Positions 1 through 9,018 of a DNA stretch of 64,000 nt are shown in pieces; position 1 is the stretch's first letter; every line of letters starts with the position of its first letter. Position numbers and translations under genes: made by a program. The stretch lies in NCBI GenBank assembly GCA_943789025.1, contig CALSSN010000004.1, positions 62,001 to 126,000 on the forward strand. Direction: 5' to 3'. This stretch comes from an uncultured Verrucomicrobiales bacterium. Its GTDB lineage: Bacteria; Verrucomicrobiota; Verrucomicrobiia; Verrucomicrobiales; DEV007. The notes under the pieces are model-generated. The model was not told where the DNA came from. It did not search any database and saw nothing but the letters and a program-made list of their open reading frames with translations.

Positions 1-225
1 GGTGAGAGGCCGAATCACAGTCATTTGATCTGTGTCGATTGTGGAACGGTGATTGAGTTTGAGGATTCTCACATGGAGGTGTTGGAGGATTGTTTGACGA
101 GGCGTCTTGGTTTCAGGCCCTCTCGAAAAAGTTTGAGGATAGAAGCGTGCTGTGAGCAGGTCCGCAAAGAGGGAATCTGTGAAAACCTGATCAAGGCACG
201 GGTAGGGAAGGGTGCTCAGCGATGA
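1..225 (+). CDS. Fur-family metal-dependent transcriptional repressor, C-terminal part (cut by window start)
   Basis: The reading frame is open from base 1 and ends at a TGA, giving about 74 residues with no start codon in view. It contains the Fur-type dimerisation and zinc signature HLICVDCGTVIEF, preceded by a histidine-rich stretch (NHSH). A further cysteine cluster (CCEQVRKEGIC) lies near the end, where family members carry a second structural cysteine pair. The N-terminal winged helix that binds DNA lies upstream of the window. Family proteins repress metal uptake or peroxide-stress genes when a metal is bound; which metal is sensed cannot be told from this fragment. The next gene, argH, begins about 100 bp downstream and has no evident functional link. 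Confidence 0.75.
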   Translation, partial: GERPNHSHLICVDCGTVIEFEDSHMEVLEDCLTRRLGFRPSRKSLRIEACCEQVRKEGICENLIKARVGKGAQR

Positions 226-324
226 GAAAAAGGGGTTGGTGGGTTGGTTTTGGATGGGTGGTGAGGAAGGCGCAGATGGAGGGATGACATCGCTGGGTGA
301 TCGGTTAGATTCTGGTGCTATTTT

Positions 325-1698
325 ATGTGGAAGGGACGATTCAAAAAAAATGCCAGCGAGGGATTGATTGCCTATGGGGAGTCGGTGTCATTTGATTGGA
401 GGCTTTACGGGCAGGATATTCGGGGGTCCATCGCTCATGCTGGAGCTTTGTTGACGAAGGGGATCCTTAAGCGAGAGGAATTCGATGAGATCGCGCGGGC
501 TCTGCAGGAGATAGAGGGGGAGATCGAACGAGGCGAGTTCCAATTTAAGGAAGAACTGGAAGATGTGCACATGAATATCGAGTATGCGTTGACGGCACGG
601 ATTGGTGCGGCAGGTGCCAAGCTTCACACAGCAAGATCGCGGAATGATCAAGTGGCGCTGGACACAAGGCTCTACTGCCTGGAGGCAATTGAGGCTCTCG
701 ATGGAGCGATGGGTGTGCTGCAGCGGGCTTTGCTGGATCAGGCTGAGGAGAACCTCGTTGTTGTTGTTCCAGGATATACGCATCTGCAGAGGGGTCAGCC
801 GGTGCTCTACGGGCACCATCTTCTAGCCTATGTGGAGATGCTGGGAAGGGATCGGGATCGGTTGAGGAATGTTCGGGAGAGAGTGGATGTGATGCCTCTC
901 GGGAGCGGGGCGCTTGCAGGATCGACCATTTGTCTCGACCGGGAACAAATCGCAGCAGAGTTGGGGTTCTCGCGAGTGAGTCAGAACAGCATGGATGCGG
1001 TTTCTGACAGGGATTACGTGGCTGAAATCCTTTTTTCTTTAGGTCTTCTGGGGGTTCATCTTTCCCGCCTTGGTGAGGATCTAGTGCTCTGGTGCAGCAG
1101 TGAATTCAGTTTCATTCGGCTTTCCGATGCGCACACCACCGGTTCCAGTCTAATGCCGCAGAAAAAGAACCCGGACATTGCTGAACTGGCTCGGGGGAAG
1201 AGCGGCCGATTGATTGGGAACCTGGTGAGCCTTCTGGTGACTTTGAAGGGATTGCCCATGACCTACAACCGGGACCTTCAGGAAGATAAAGAGCCTCTCT
1301 TTGATTCGATTGATACCGCGATGGACAGTCTTTTTGTCATGGCGGAGATGGTCGCAGAGATCGAAGTTCTCAGTGATGCGATGGCTGAGGCGGCGTCCGA
1401 TGAGTTTTTGCTGGCCACAGATATTGCTGATTATCTGGTGATGAAGGGGGTTCCTTTTCGGGAGTCGCACGAGGTTGTCGGAAGGCTTACCGCTTTTTCT
1501 CTAAAGGAAGGGCAGGCCTTTTCCTCCATCCCTATCGGAAAACTCAAGGAATTCTCCCAAGCCTTCGAGGCGGATATCGAAGAGGTCCTGAGCCTGTCGG
1601 GGGCCCTTCGTGCGAGGAAGGGGACCGGAGCACCATCACCCACCAATGTGATGGAGCAGATAGCGCGGTGGCGGGGCTTGTTGGGCGGAGAGGAATAA
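325..1698 (+). CDS. argH: argininosuccinate lyase
   Basis: This 457-residue protein matches the usual length of argininosuccinate lyase, which splits argininosuccinate into arginine and fumarate in the last step of arginine synthesis in the cytoplasm. The N-terminus MWKGRFKK is typical of the family. The fumarase/aspartase signature GSSLMPQKKNPD is at about residues 273-284 and holds the flexible catalytic loop. The motif HTARSRNDQ near residue 95 is the conserved substrate-binding segment. No other arginine gene is adjacent. The stop codon is one base before the next start, so argH and the Nudix gene are probably co-transcribed. Confidence 0.95.
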   Translation: MWKGRFKKNASEGLIAYGESVSFDWRLYGQDIRGSIAHAGALLTKGILKREEFDEIARALQEIEGEIERGEFQFKEELEDVHMNIEYALTARIGAAGAKLHTARSRNDQVALDTRLYCLEAIEALDGAMGVLQRALLDQAEENLVVVVPGYTHLQRGQPVLYGHHLLAYVEMLGRDRDRLRNVRERVDVMPLGSGALAGSTICLDREQIAAELGFSRVSQNSMDAVSDRDYVAEILFSLGLLGVHLSRLGEDLVLWCSSEFSFIRLSDAHTTGSSLMPQKKNPDIAELARGKSGRLIGNLVSLLVTLKGLPMTYNRDLQEDKEPLFDSIDTAMDSLFVMAEMVAEIEVLSDAMAEAASDEFLLATDIADYLVMKGVPFRESHEVVGRLTAFSLKEGQAFSSIPIGKLKEFSQAFEADIEEVLSLSGALRARKGTGAPSPTNVMEQIARWRGLLGGEE

Positions 1699-1699
1699 A

Positions 1700-2326
1700 A
1701 TGGAAGCCGACATGATCACCCCTGACTTCGAGAAATTTGAGGTCATTGATGGGAATGGCTGGGCGAAACTCTCAGGCCACCAGACCTACGCAGATCCTCA
1801 CATTCAAATCGAGCGGGCGGTTTACCACTCGCCTTCGCGTCCGGGTGAGGAGGTGCATTGGACGATCGCCCACCGGAAAGCGGCTGTGGCTGTGGCTGCG
1901 CGCGATGCATCTGGTCGCTGGATTATGATTCATCAGGAGCGTTTTCCGGTGCAGATGACGCTTTGGGAATTTCCAGCTGGGCAGATCGACGACCACGATC
2001 GCCGGCTGGAAACTTCAGTGATTCTCGGTGCGGTAGACCAGGAACTTGCCGAGGAGGCAGGATTTCAGCTTTCGGAAACCGGCGAGCTGATTCCTCTCGG
2101 GTATTTTTTCTCCTCCCAGGGGTTTACCACAGAGCATGTCTATCTTTTTGTGGCGACAAATGTGGAGCCAATCCCCGCGGGAAGGGTGGAGGTGGGAGGT
2201 GAGCGGATTCCTGATCTGACGACTTTCTCTGGGGAGGAGTTGACGCAAATGGTCGCCAGTGGTGAGATTCGGGATGCGCTTTCTCTGGCGCTCTATGCTC
2301 GGATGAGCGCAAGAGGTTTGCTTTAG
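1700..2326 (+). CDS. Nudix hydrolase, ADP-ribose pyrophosphatase-like
   Basis: This 208-residue protein has the fold and spacing of the ADP-ribose pyrophosphatase branch of Nudix hydrolases, which cleave nucleoside diphosphates linked to another moiety. The Nudix helix is recognisable as QELAEEAGF at about residues 114-122, following AGQI. The usual arginine of the REUXEE core is a glutamine, and the spacing from the glycine is longer than in the textbook box, so substrate range and activity are uncertain. The segment after the box (GYFFSSQGFTTEHVYLF) resembles the specificity loop of ADP-ribose enzymes. It starts one base after the argH stop, suggesting translational coupling. Confidence 0.75.
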   Translation: MEADMITPDFEKFEVIDGNGWAKLSGHQTYADPHIQIERAVYHSPSRPGEEVHWTIAHRKAAVAVAARDASGRWIMIHQERFPVQMTLWEFPAGQIDDHDRRLETSVILGAVDQELAEEAGFQLSETGELIPLGYFFSSQGFTTEHVYLFVATNVEPIPAGRVEVGGERIPDLTTFSGEELTQMVASGEIRDALSLALYARMSARGLL

Positions 2327-2393
2327 GTCGTGTCTCCTTAGCTCTTGCGGTGGGCAGTCGCGGTGGCTAAAAATACCTGCTTTCTTTCCAATC

Positions 2394-3926
2394 ATGATTC
2401 AAGGTTTTCTCAGTAAGGTTTTCAAGGTGCGTGAAAAAGTCGCCCGTGATTTGACGCGGCAGGAGACGCTCAAGCGAAAAAGGGAAAATCCGGACTGGAA
2501 TCCCGATGATGATCATTGTGAGGATGAGGAGAAGCCCTTTCTCGAACACCTCGACGATCTTCGCGCAATGCTGGTCGGAATGGTCGGGACCCTGTTGCTT
2601 TTTATGGTGCTCTGTTTTGGCTTTCACAGGCAGTTGACTGATGTGTTGCGGTATCCTTTGGAGCGGGCGGGGCTGGAACATCAGTTGGAGCAGGTTGAAA
2701 AACTGGAACTGGCCTCGAATCCTAACATAAATAAAGACGAAAAAAAGCACACGGACAATGTTTCTTTGCCTCCAGGAACAAGTGAGAAATTCCAGAAACA
2801 AGCTGGAGAGGCAGGGTCAGATCTGCCGGAAGTAGTTCTGGAAACGGCGAAAAATCCGCTGCTACGTGAAGTGTATCAAATTGGTAATCAACCACCTGTG
2901 ATCGGGGCAGCAGAAGGGGACCTCTATTATGATATGAGCGTGCGGCAGCTCAAGGTTTTCAATGGCGTCGCTTGGAATGTGGTGGGCGATCGGGTCTCTA
3001 GGAGGTTCGATTTGACGACCGTGGATGTCACTGGGGTGTTCATGATGTCGGTGAAGGTTTCGCTTTTCAGCGCCATCGTGTTCTCCTTTCCTGTCCTACT
3101 TTATTTTCTCCTGCAATTTGTTCTGCCCGGGCTGAAGCGAAAAGAGAAGCGTGTGCTTTGGCCTTCTCTGGCAGTGGGCTTCGGTCTCTTTATTGGCGGT
3201 GTTTTGTTTGCTTATTTTCTCGTCCTTCCTCGAGCGCTTGAATTTTTCTATTTCTGGGCGCAGAAACAAGGAGTCGATACCATCTGGACCATCGAGCGGT
3301 ATGTGACCTTCGCGACCCGGTTTCTTCTTGTCTTTGGTATATCCTTTGAGTTGCCGGTTTTGGTCATGGCCTTGGTGAAGGTCGATATTCTGAACTACTC
3401 GATCATGAAAGGAACGCGGCGGCATGCGATCGTCGCGATTCTCATATTCTCCGCGATCGTCACGCCGACAACGGACCCCGGGACCTTGATGCTTTTGAGT
3501 GTTCCGATGTGCCTTCTCTATGAGATCTGTATTTGGATTGCTTATTTCATGGAGAAGCGGGATCGGGCGTTGTATCCCGAGTTGTATGAGGCCTGGGACA
3601 ACGCTCATGAAGATACCGATCGAGATCCTTGGGAAGCAGAGAATGAGAGGGAAAAGGGGGAGGAGAACAGCGCCTCAAAAACAGTCGTGGTGAGCTCCGC
3701 CAATCCGGTTCCGTTCGGGGCTGAAGAAGGGGAGTTGACACTTGAAGAGCACGCGCACTGGGAACAAGAGCACTACGGTGACGACGTGCATCACCGTCCT
3801 CAGTGGACGGAGTCTCAACTGATGCGGAAGCGGAAGCACGAGCTGATGGACATTGCCGAGTCGCTTGGGTGTGGCATCGAGGGCACGAAGAAGGAGATTG
3901 TAAGCATGATCCTCCATCACTATTAA
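2394..3926 (+). CDS. tatC: Sec-independent translocase TatC with large periplasmic insertion and SAP-like C-terminal tail
   Basis: The core is TatC, the membrane receptor of the twin-arginine pathway that exports folded proteins. The N-terminal hallmark FLEHLDDLR is at about residues 49-57. The first membrane helix ends near residue 77, and the conserved ITPTTDPGTLMLLSVPM segment lies near residue 360. At 510 residues the protein is about twice the usual TatC length. About 120 extra residues (roughly 80-200) fill what is normally a short first periplasmic loop. After the last helix there is a charged tail of about 115 residues, whose end (MRKRKHELMDIAESLGC, then KKEIVSMIL) resembles a SAP or Rho-N helix-extended-loop-helix. 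No tatA or tatB is nearby. The core call is firm; the roles of the additions are unknown. Confidence 0.85.
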   Translation: MIQGFLSKVFKVREKVARDLTRQETLKRKRENPDWNPDDDHCEDEEKPFLEHLDDLRAMLVGMVGTLLLFMVLCFGFHRQLTDVLRYPLERAGLEHQLEQVEKLELASNPNINKDEKKHTDNVSLPPGTSEKFQKQAGEAGSDLPEVVLETAKNPLLREVYQIGNQPPVIGAAEGDLYYDMSVRQLKVFNGVAWNVVGDRVSRRFDLTTVDVTGVFMMSVKVSLFSAIVFSFPVLLYFLLQFVLPGLKRKEKRVLWPSLAVGFGLFIGGVLFAYFLVLPRALEFFYFWAQKQGVDTIWTIERYVTFATRFLLVFGISFELPVLVMALVKVDILNYSIMKGTRRHAIVAILIFSAIVTPTTDPGTLMLLSVPMCLLYEICIWIAYFMEKRDRALYPELYEAWDNAHEDTDRDPWEAENEREKGEENSASKTVVVSSANPVPFGAEEGELTLEEHAHWEQEHYGDDVHHRPQWTESQLMRKRKHELMDIAESLGCGIEGTKKEIVSMILHHY

Positions 3927-3939
3927 TTGTAAATAAGTT

Positions 3940-4980
3940 ATGACAGATTCTGAGGCAGAGAGTGCGCAGCAGTTGATGCGAAAAGCTGTCACCTTAGGGT
4001 ATAAAGGCCAGGGTTTGACCAGCCCGAATCCGCCGGTTGGTGCGGTGATAGCTCGCGATGGGATTGTGCTGGGAGAGGGGTATCATCGACGTTGTGGAGA
4101 TGCGCATGCGGAGCTGCTTGCCATTGCGGAAGCGCAATCAAAAGGGGGGGAGGATCTGCGCGATGCGACTTTGTATGTGACCTTGGAGCCTTGTTCCTCC
4201 GAGGGTCGAACGGGAGCCTGTACGAGAGCGATTATCGACGCTGGAATTGGAGCAGTGGTGGTGGGGAGCGTGGACCCGGATTCCAGGCATCAAGGAAGGG
4301 CACAAAAGATTCTTGAGGCAGCGGGAATTTCGGTGCGGTTCGGGGTGTTGGAGGAAGAGTGTGCTTTTTTGATTCGAGGATTCGAAAAAGTTGCGCGAAA
4401 AGGGCTTCCCTGGGTGATAGCGAAAGCAGGAATGACGATGGATGGGAGGATTACTCGGCCAAAAGGGGAAGGACAGTGGATCACCGGGGAAGAAGCGCGG
4501 AGAGACGCTATGGAACTGCGTTTCCAGGCGGATGCGATTGTTATCGGCGCCAATACGGCTCGGGTGGATAATCCGAAGTTGACCCTGCGAGGAGAAGGGC
4601 TACCGGGCGGAAAAAAGCAGCCCTGGAGGGTAGTTTTAGGCAATCGAGAGAGTTTGCCAGATAGCTTGCACCTCTTTACAGATCATGAAGCTGAGCGGAC
4701 GAAAGTGCTCAGTGGAGAGGATCTCTCAAGTCTTCTCGGTGAAATGGCGTCCTGGGGGGTCACAACCGTGCTTGTCGAGGGAGGCGGGGCGGTTCTCAGG
4801 GCGTTCTTTGCCAGTTCGCTGGTTGACGAGGCAATTTTTTACCTCGCTCCGCGGATCGGACTGAACGGACTCTCGGTGACGGGAGAGGCTGGCGAAGCGG
4901 GCAGTGGGTCGGTGGATTTACGCTTTGGCCAGGTCTCGAAGATCGGGGAGGATCTCAGGATTCAGGCTTTTTCTTGCTGA
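3940..4980 (+). CDS. ribD: bifunctional riboflavin biosynthesis protein RibD (deaminase/reductase)
   Basis: This 346-residue protein catalyses two steps of riboflavin synthesis: deamination of the pyrimidine intermediate made from GTP, and NADPH-dependent reduction of the ribosyl side chain. The N-terminal zinc deaminase domain shows HAELLA (about residue 52) and PCSSEGRTGAC (about residue 84), which carry the zinc ligands and proton-shuttle glutamate. The reductase domain starts near residue 150 with WVIAKAGMTMDGRI and continues to VEGGGAVL. No other rib gene is present in the window. The 3' end overlaps the convergent mnmG by 19 bases, so the two transcripts are antisense at their ends. Confidence 0.93.
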   Translation: MTDSEAESAQQLMRKAVTLGYKGQGLTSPNPPVGAVIARDGIVLGEGYHRRCGDAHAELLAIAEAQSKGGEDLRDATLYVTLEPCSSEGRTGACTRAIIDAGIGAVVVGSVDPDSRHQGRAQKILEAAGISVRFGVLEEECAFLIRGFEKVARKGLPWVIAKAGMTMDGRITRPKGEGQWITGEEARRDAMELRFQADAIVIGANTARVDNPKLTLRGEGLPGGKKQPWRVVLGNRESLPDSLHLFTDHEAERTKVLSGEDLSSLLGEMASWGVTTVLVEGGGAVLRAFFASSLVDEAIFYLAPRIGLNGLSVTGEAGEAGSGSVDLRFGQVSKIGEDLRIQAFSC

Positions 4981-6845
4981 GACAGCCCGGTGCTTCGGCG
5001 GGCAAGAAAAATGCTCAGCACACTGATATCAGCAGGGGTGACTCCCTGAAGTCTTGAGGCTTGGCCGAGGTTTGCGGGTTGACTTTGTTTAAGCCGGAGT
5101 TGGGCCTCACGTTTCAAGCCCTTGATCTCGGTGTAGCAGAGATCCGCAGGAAGAGGGAGCTTCTCCATTTTTTTCGAGCGTTCAACCTGAGCTAACTGAC
5201 GGTTCAGGTAGCCGCTATACTTGATCTCAGTCTGCAGGAGTGCCCAGATTTCCTGAGGAAACTTGCTTAGATGTTCAGCGGGGAGCTGCCCGAAAGTGTT
5301 GGAACCGCGTTTGAGCCATCTTCCGATGCGTTCACCGGCATGGGAGGTGCCTTCTGCATAGCGGGTCGCCTTCTCCAGAAGTGCGCGTTTTTCCTGGGTT
5401 TGTTGGAGGCGTTGACTGCCAACCAGGCCTCCGGCTGCGGCTTTTTCTGTGAGTCTCAGGTCAGCATTGTCCTGGCGGAGGAGGAGTCGAAATTCGGCAC
5501 GGCTGGTGAACATCCGGTAGGGTTCCAGCACACTTTTTGTGGTCAGGTCATCGATCATTACGCCGAGGTAGGATTCGTCGCGCCCCAGAGTGAAGGCGGG
5601 CTTTCCGGCAATTTTGAGAGCAGCGTTGGCTCCGGCGAGAAGTCCTTGTCCCGCGGCTTCCTCGTAACCACTGGTGCCATTGATTTGCCCTGCAAAGTAA
5701 AGTCCTGCGATCTTCTTTGTCTCGAGGGTGGCTTGCAACTGGGATGGAGGGCAGTAATCGTATTCAACCGCGTAGCCCGGGCGGATGATGGCAGCGTTCT
5801 CCAGGCCACGGATACTTCGGATGAAGGCATACTGGACTTCCATGGGGAGGCTGGTGGAAACGCCGTTGACATAAAATTCTCTGGTATGGCGTCCTTCTGG
5901 CTCAAGGAAGATCTGATGCCGTTCTTTATCTGCGAAGCGGACGACTTTGTCTTCGATTGAGGGGCAGTAGCGTGGGCCGATGCCTTCGATTTTCCCAGAA
6001 AACATAGGAGATTTATCCAGATTGGAACGGATAATCTCGTGAGTGGTTTCATTGGTGTAGCCGATCCAGCAGGGAATTTGTTCTACGTGGAACATTGCTT
6101 CACCCCATGGGTTGAGGGTGAATATTTCCTCAGGGTCGGAACGGAGCGTCTCGGAAAGAAAGGAAAATAGGGGAGGGTGGGAGTCTCCATTTTGCTGAGT
6201 CAGAGCATCAAAGTCAATGCTGAGACCGTGGAGCCGGCAAGGCGTTCCGGTTTTGAAGCGATCAACCGAGAACCCGAGCCTCCTGAGCGCATCACTCACC
6301 GTGGAGCGTCCGTCGCCCATCCTTCCCCCGGATTTCGATTCCGTGCCGATGTGCATGAGCCCTCGCATGAAAGTTCCAGTACTTAGAACCAGGGCTCGGC
6401 ACTGATAGTGGAGTCCGAGATCGGTAGTGATTCCGCAGATAGCGTCATCGCGGATTTCGAGATCGGCAACGCCCCCTTGGTGGAGGTCAAGGTTGGGGGT
6501 CGATTCGACTTCGTGTTTAGCTCGGAACTGGTAGGCTTTTTTATCGCATTGGGCTCGTGGGGCTCGTACACTTGGTCCCTTCCCGGCGTTCAGCATGCGG
6601 AACTGGATACCGGTCGCGTCGGTGTTCAGGGCCATGAAGCCGCCCAAGGCGTCGATTTCTCGAACCATGTGGCCTTTTCCCAGGCCGCCGATGGCCGGGT
6701 TACAGGACATCTGGCCAATGGTGTCAAGATTCTGGGTCAGCAGCGCGGTTGCTGCCCCTGTTCTTGCTGCTGCGAGCGCGGCTTCGATACCGGCATGGCC
6801 TCCTCCTACGACGAGGACATCATAGGCTTTGGGATACGTGAACAT
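4962..6845 (-). CDS. mnmG: tRNA uridine-5-carboxymethylaminomethyl modification enzyme MnmG (GidA)
   Basis: The 627-residue length is normal for MnmG, the FAD protein that with MnmE installs the carboxymethylaminomethyl group on U34 of certain tRNAs. The N-terminal dinucleotide-binding motif VVGGGHAGIEAALAAART is at about residues 11-28. The first family signature (GPSVRAPRAQCDK) is near residue 90 and the second (YDYCPPSQL) near residue 365. The C-terminal MnmE-binding helices are complete. mnmE is not in this window. It matters for the pair at 60961-62616, whose proposed products would act after MnmEG on the same base. Confidence 0.95.
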   Translation of the reverse strand: MFTYPKAYDVLVVGGGHAGIEAALAAARTGAATALLTQNLDTIGQMSCNPAIGGLGKGHMVREIDALGGFMALNTDATGIQFRMLNAGKGPSVRAPRAQCDKKAYQFRAKHEVESTPNLDLHQGGVADLEIRDDAICGITTDLGLHYQCRALVLSTGTFMRGLMHIGTESKSGGRMGDGRSTVSDALRRLGFSVDRFKTGTPCRLHGLSIDFDALTQQNGDSHPPLFSFLSETLRSDPEEIFTLNPWGEAMFHVEQIPCWIGYTNETTHEIIRSNLDKSPMFSGKIEGIGPRYCPSIEDKVVRFADKERHQIFLEPEGRHTREFYVNGVSTSLPMEVQYAFIRSIRGLENAAIIRPGYAVEYDYCPPSQLQATLETKKIAGLYFAGQINGTSGYEEAAGQGLLAGANAALKIAGKPAFTLGRDESYLGVMIDDLTTKSVLEPYRMFTSRAEFRLLLRQDNADLRLTEKAAAGGLVGSQRLQQTQEKRALLEKATRYAEGTSHAGERIGRWLKRGSNTFGQLPAEHLSKFPQEIWALLQTEIKYSGYLNRQLAQVERSKKMEKLPLPADLCYTEIKGLKREAQLRLKQSQPANLGQASRLQGVTPADISVLSIFLARRSTGLSQQEKA

Positions 6846-7928
6846 GGGGCAGGTTAGTCTATTTCTGAGGAATCACCAAGCGGTGAGTTGTTCCACGTGG
6901 AACAGTACGGGGGACGAGGTTGTCTCAGAAAGATCCTTCCTGCGCATCGCAAGCCAGGGGTGAGAAGAGAGTGAGAGAAAACCGAGGTATGCTAAGGAGA
7001 AACAAAACCGCGGATAGCCACAAGATTCTCGAGGTTCCAGTTCCTATGGTAGAAAAGGGTTCTTCCGACTCCGGGAAACAGAGGGACCCAGGGAAGGGCA
7101 TCTTCGAAATTGCGAACGGTGACGCCTGCAAACGACGGCAGGAAGCTTGGCTTTCAAGGCGGAAATGGAACCAGCCTCATCTTTGCTGAATATTGAGCAT
7201 CATTGAATGAGGAAGAAGATCACCATCGGGGTGCGTGCCGAAACGTGAGGATGACCGGGTCTTTGTCAACTAGAAACGAGCTCTGAGCAAGTGTGAGGGA
7301 TTTCTGGATGAGTCTGTGGTGGAGGTGGGTCGATAGCTGCCCGCATCCGGTGAGGCTTTGTTGCTCGTTGGTCGTGGATATTCATCCAGTTGCGCCTCGC
7401 GCCGTGCTACACAGAATTCAGACAACAATGAAGTGCACCGCCACGAATTAGACCGCTTCTAAGAATCAAACAGCATTTTTCCTCACTAAAAAACATAACC
7501 TATTTGTAGTCAATTGTTTGTGATTCAACAGGAAACACTGTGACTAGTTTCATATGACCCTCTCCGGACTCGGGAGGCCCCTATTTTTGTTGCTTCAGGG
7601 AGGCATTCGGTCGCAGTTTTTACCTGTTGCTGTAGCTTTGTCGCAAGCACCGTCGCAGGAGAGCGGGTGCGAAAAGCATTTTGGCAGGCTCCAAGTCAGG
7701 ATTGTTCACTGCTGCGCTGTTGCCGATGTTGGCAGGAGGAAGGGCGTCAGTTCAGAGTGTCGCAAATAAGCGGGAGCGAGTAGGAGTGAGTCTGCGCCGT
7801 GGCGAAACAGATGGAGAAAAGGAGCGGAATTTCAGGGTGGGGCACTCCGACTAACACTGTGTTCAAACGAACGAAAACAAGATGCGACAGTGCCTTGCCG
7901 AATCGAGGTTTCCCTGTATGGTCTCGGC
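6846..7928. other. long gene-poor intergenic region with one repeat copy
   Basis: About 1.1 kb separates mnmG from the pyruvate dehydrogenase operon. It holds a shortened copy of the dispersed repeat (7310-7454) followed by an AT-rich stretch (about 7465-7555) that could contain the operon promoter, although no convincing -35/-10 pair stands out. Short open frames (for example 6920-7189 and 7554-7769) lack recognisable motifs and good start contexts. The segment from about 7660 to 7850 can be read as a short secretion-signal-like peptide (LLPMLAGGRASV), which may be chance or a gene remnant. Confidence 0.5.
7310..7454 (+). repeat. dispersed MITE-like repeat, short copy A
   Basis: This copy shares the 18-base core TTTGTTGCTCGTTGGTCG (7357-7374) with the copies near 31.4 and 49.1 kb. 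It continues with the same series of matches (CGCCTCGCGCCGTGC, CACAGAATTC, AACAATGA, CACCGCCA) to an end reading AATTAGACC. The left arm is about 70 bases shorter and more diverged than in the other two copies, starting at AGTCTGTGG. It lies in a gap with no genes and is the most decayed of the three. Confidence 0.7.
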
Positions 7929-9008
7929 ATGACCAACATGGAACAGGCTGAGGAATCCCATGCTGCCGATCCGATCAACGCTTCTTTGAGCGCAGAAGAG
8001 AAGATCGGGCTCTATCGTGACATGGTTCGGATTCGTCGGTTTGAACAGACAACTCTGAGCATTTATCAGAAAGGCAAGATAGGAGGGTTTCTTCACCTTT
8101 ACATCGGACAGGAGTCTTTAGCAGTCGGAGCTGTCTCGCTGCTCGGCGACACGGATCATGTCATTACCGCCTATCGTGATCATGGCCACGCGCTCGCTGT
8201 CGGCATGTCGATGAACGAGTGCATGGCAGAACTTTATGGCAAAGCGACAGGGTGCTCAAAGGGTAAGGGCGGATCGATGCATTACTTTGCGCCGGATAAA
8301 AACTTCTGGGGTGGGCATGGCATCGTCGCTGGCCAGACGCCACTCGGCGCGGGGCTGGCTTTCGCCCTGAAATACAGAAAAGTTCCAGGGGCCGTGCTTT
8401 GTTTCCTGGGTGATGGAGCGATCAATCAGGGTGCTTTTCATGAGGCTCTCAACCTTGCTTCGCTTTGGGATCTTCCTGTGATCTACGTGATCGAGAACAA
8501 TGGTTATTCGATGGGAACTAGCCAGCTAAGGTCTACCGCCCACCCGCAGGGCGGGCTGGCACAGCGCGCAGAGGGCTACGGGATCGCATGGGATATCTTC
8601 CCCGGGGCAGATGTCTACACCATGCGGGCGTGCACGCAGAAGGCGATTGACCGGGCCTACAAAAAGTCTCGCCCCACCATTCTGGAAGTTGTCACTTACC
8701 GTTACCAGGGTCATTCGGTAGCCGATTCGAAGCACAAAGATGGATACCGGACAAAGGAGGAGATAGAAGCCCAGAAAACTTTGAACGATCCGATCGCACG
8801 CTTTAAAAAGATTCTCATCGAGGAGGGGGTTCTTGCTGAAGAGCAGTCGAAAGAGATTCAGGCGGCGGCAAAACTGGAGGTTGATCTTGCAGTGAAGTTT
8901 GCCGAAGAGAGTCCATTTCCTGAGGAAGCCGCGATCACGGAGGATGTGTATTACGAGGTGGATGAGAAAACCGAAGCAGGAAGGACTGGTCGCCACTTTT
9001 TTAACTGA
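7929..9008 (+). CDS. pdhA: pyruvate dehydrogenase E1 component, alpha subunit
   Basis: From the ATG at 7929 the protein has 359 residues, normal for the alpha chain of the heterotetrameric thiamine-diphosphate E1 that decarboxylates pyruvate. The thiamine-diphosphate motif begins GDGAINQGAFHEALNLA (about residues 160-176) and ends in the ENNGYSMGTS segment. The phosphorylation-loop-like region RYQGHSVAD is also present. An in-frame GTG at 7890 would add 13 residues unlike the family, so I prefer 7929; the ATG at 7938 is also possible. It is the first of four co-directional genes that encode the whole complex. Confidence 0.93.
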   Translation: MTNMEQAEESHAADPINASLSAEEKIGLYRDMVRIRRFEQTTLSIYQKGKIGGFLHLYIGQESLAVGAVSLLGDTDHVITAYRDHGHALAVGMSMNECMAELYGKATGCSKGKGGSMHYFAPDKNFWGGHGIVAGQTPLGAGLAFALKYRKVPGAVLCFLGDGAINQGAFHEALNLASLWDLPVIYVIENNGYSMGTSQLRSTAHPQGGLAQRAEGYGIAWDIFPGADVYTMRACTQKAIDRAYKKSRPTILEVVTYRYQGHSVADSKHKDGYRTKEEIEAQKTLNDPIARFKKILIEEGVLAEEQSKEIQAAAKLEVDLAVKFAEESPFPEEAAITEDVYYEVDEKTEAGRTGRHFFN

Positions 9009-9018
9009 TTGAAGAAAG

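Noticed and set aside
5271-5960. 229-codon frame on the plus strand
   Set aside because: Antisense of mnmG, without motifs or a start context.
6920-7189. 89-codon frame downstream of mnmG
   Set aside because: Strongly basic and polar composition without motifs; looks like noncoding sequence.
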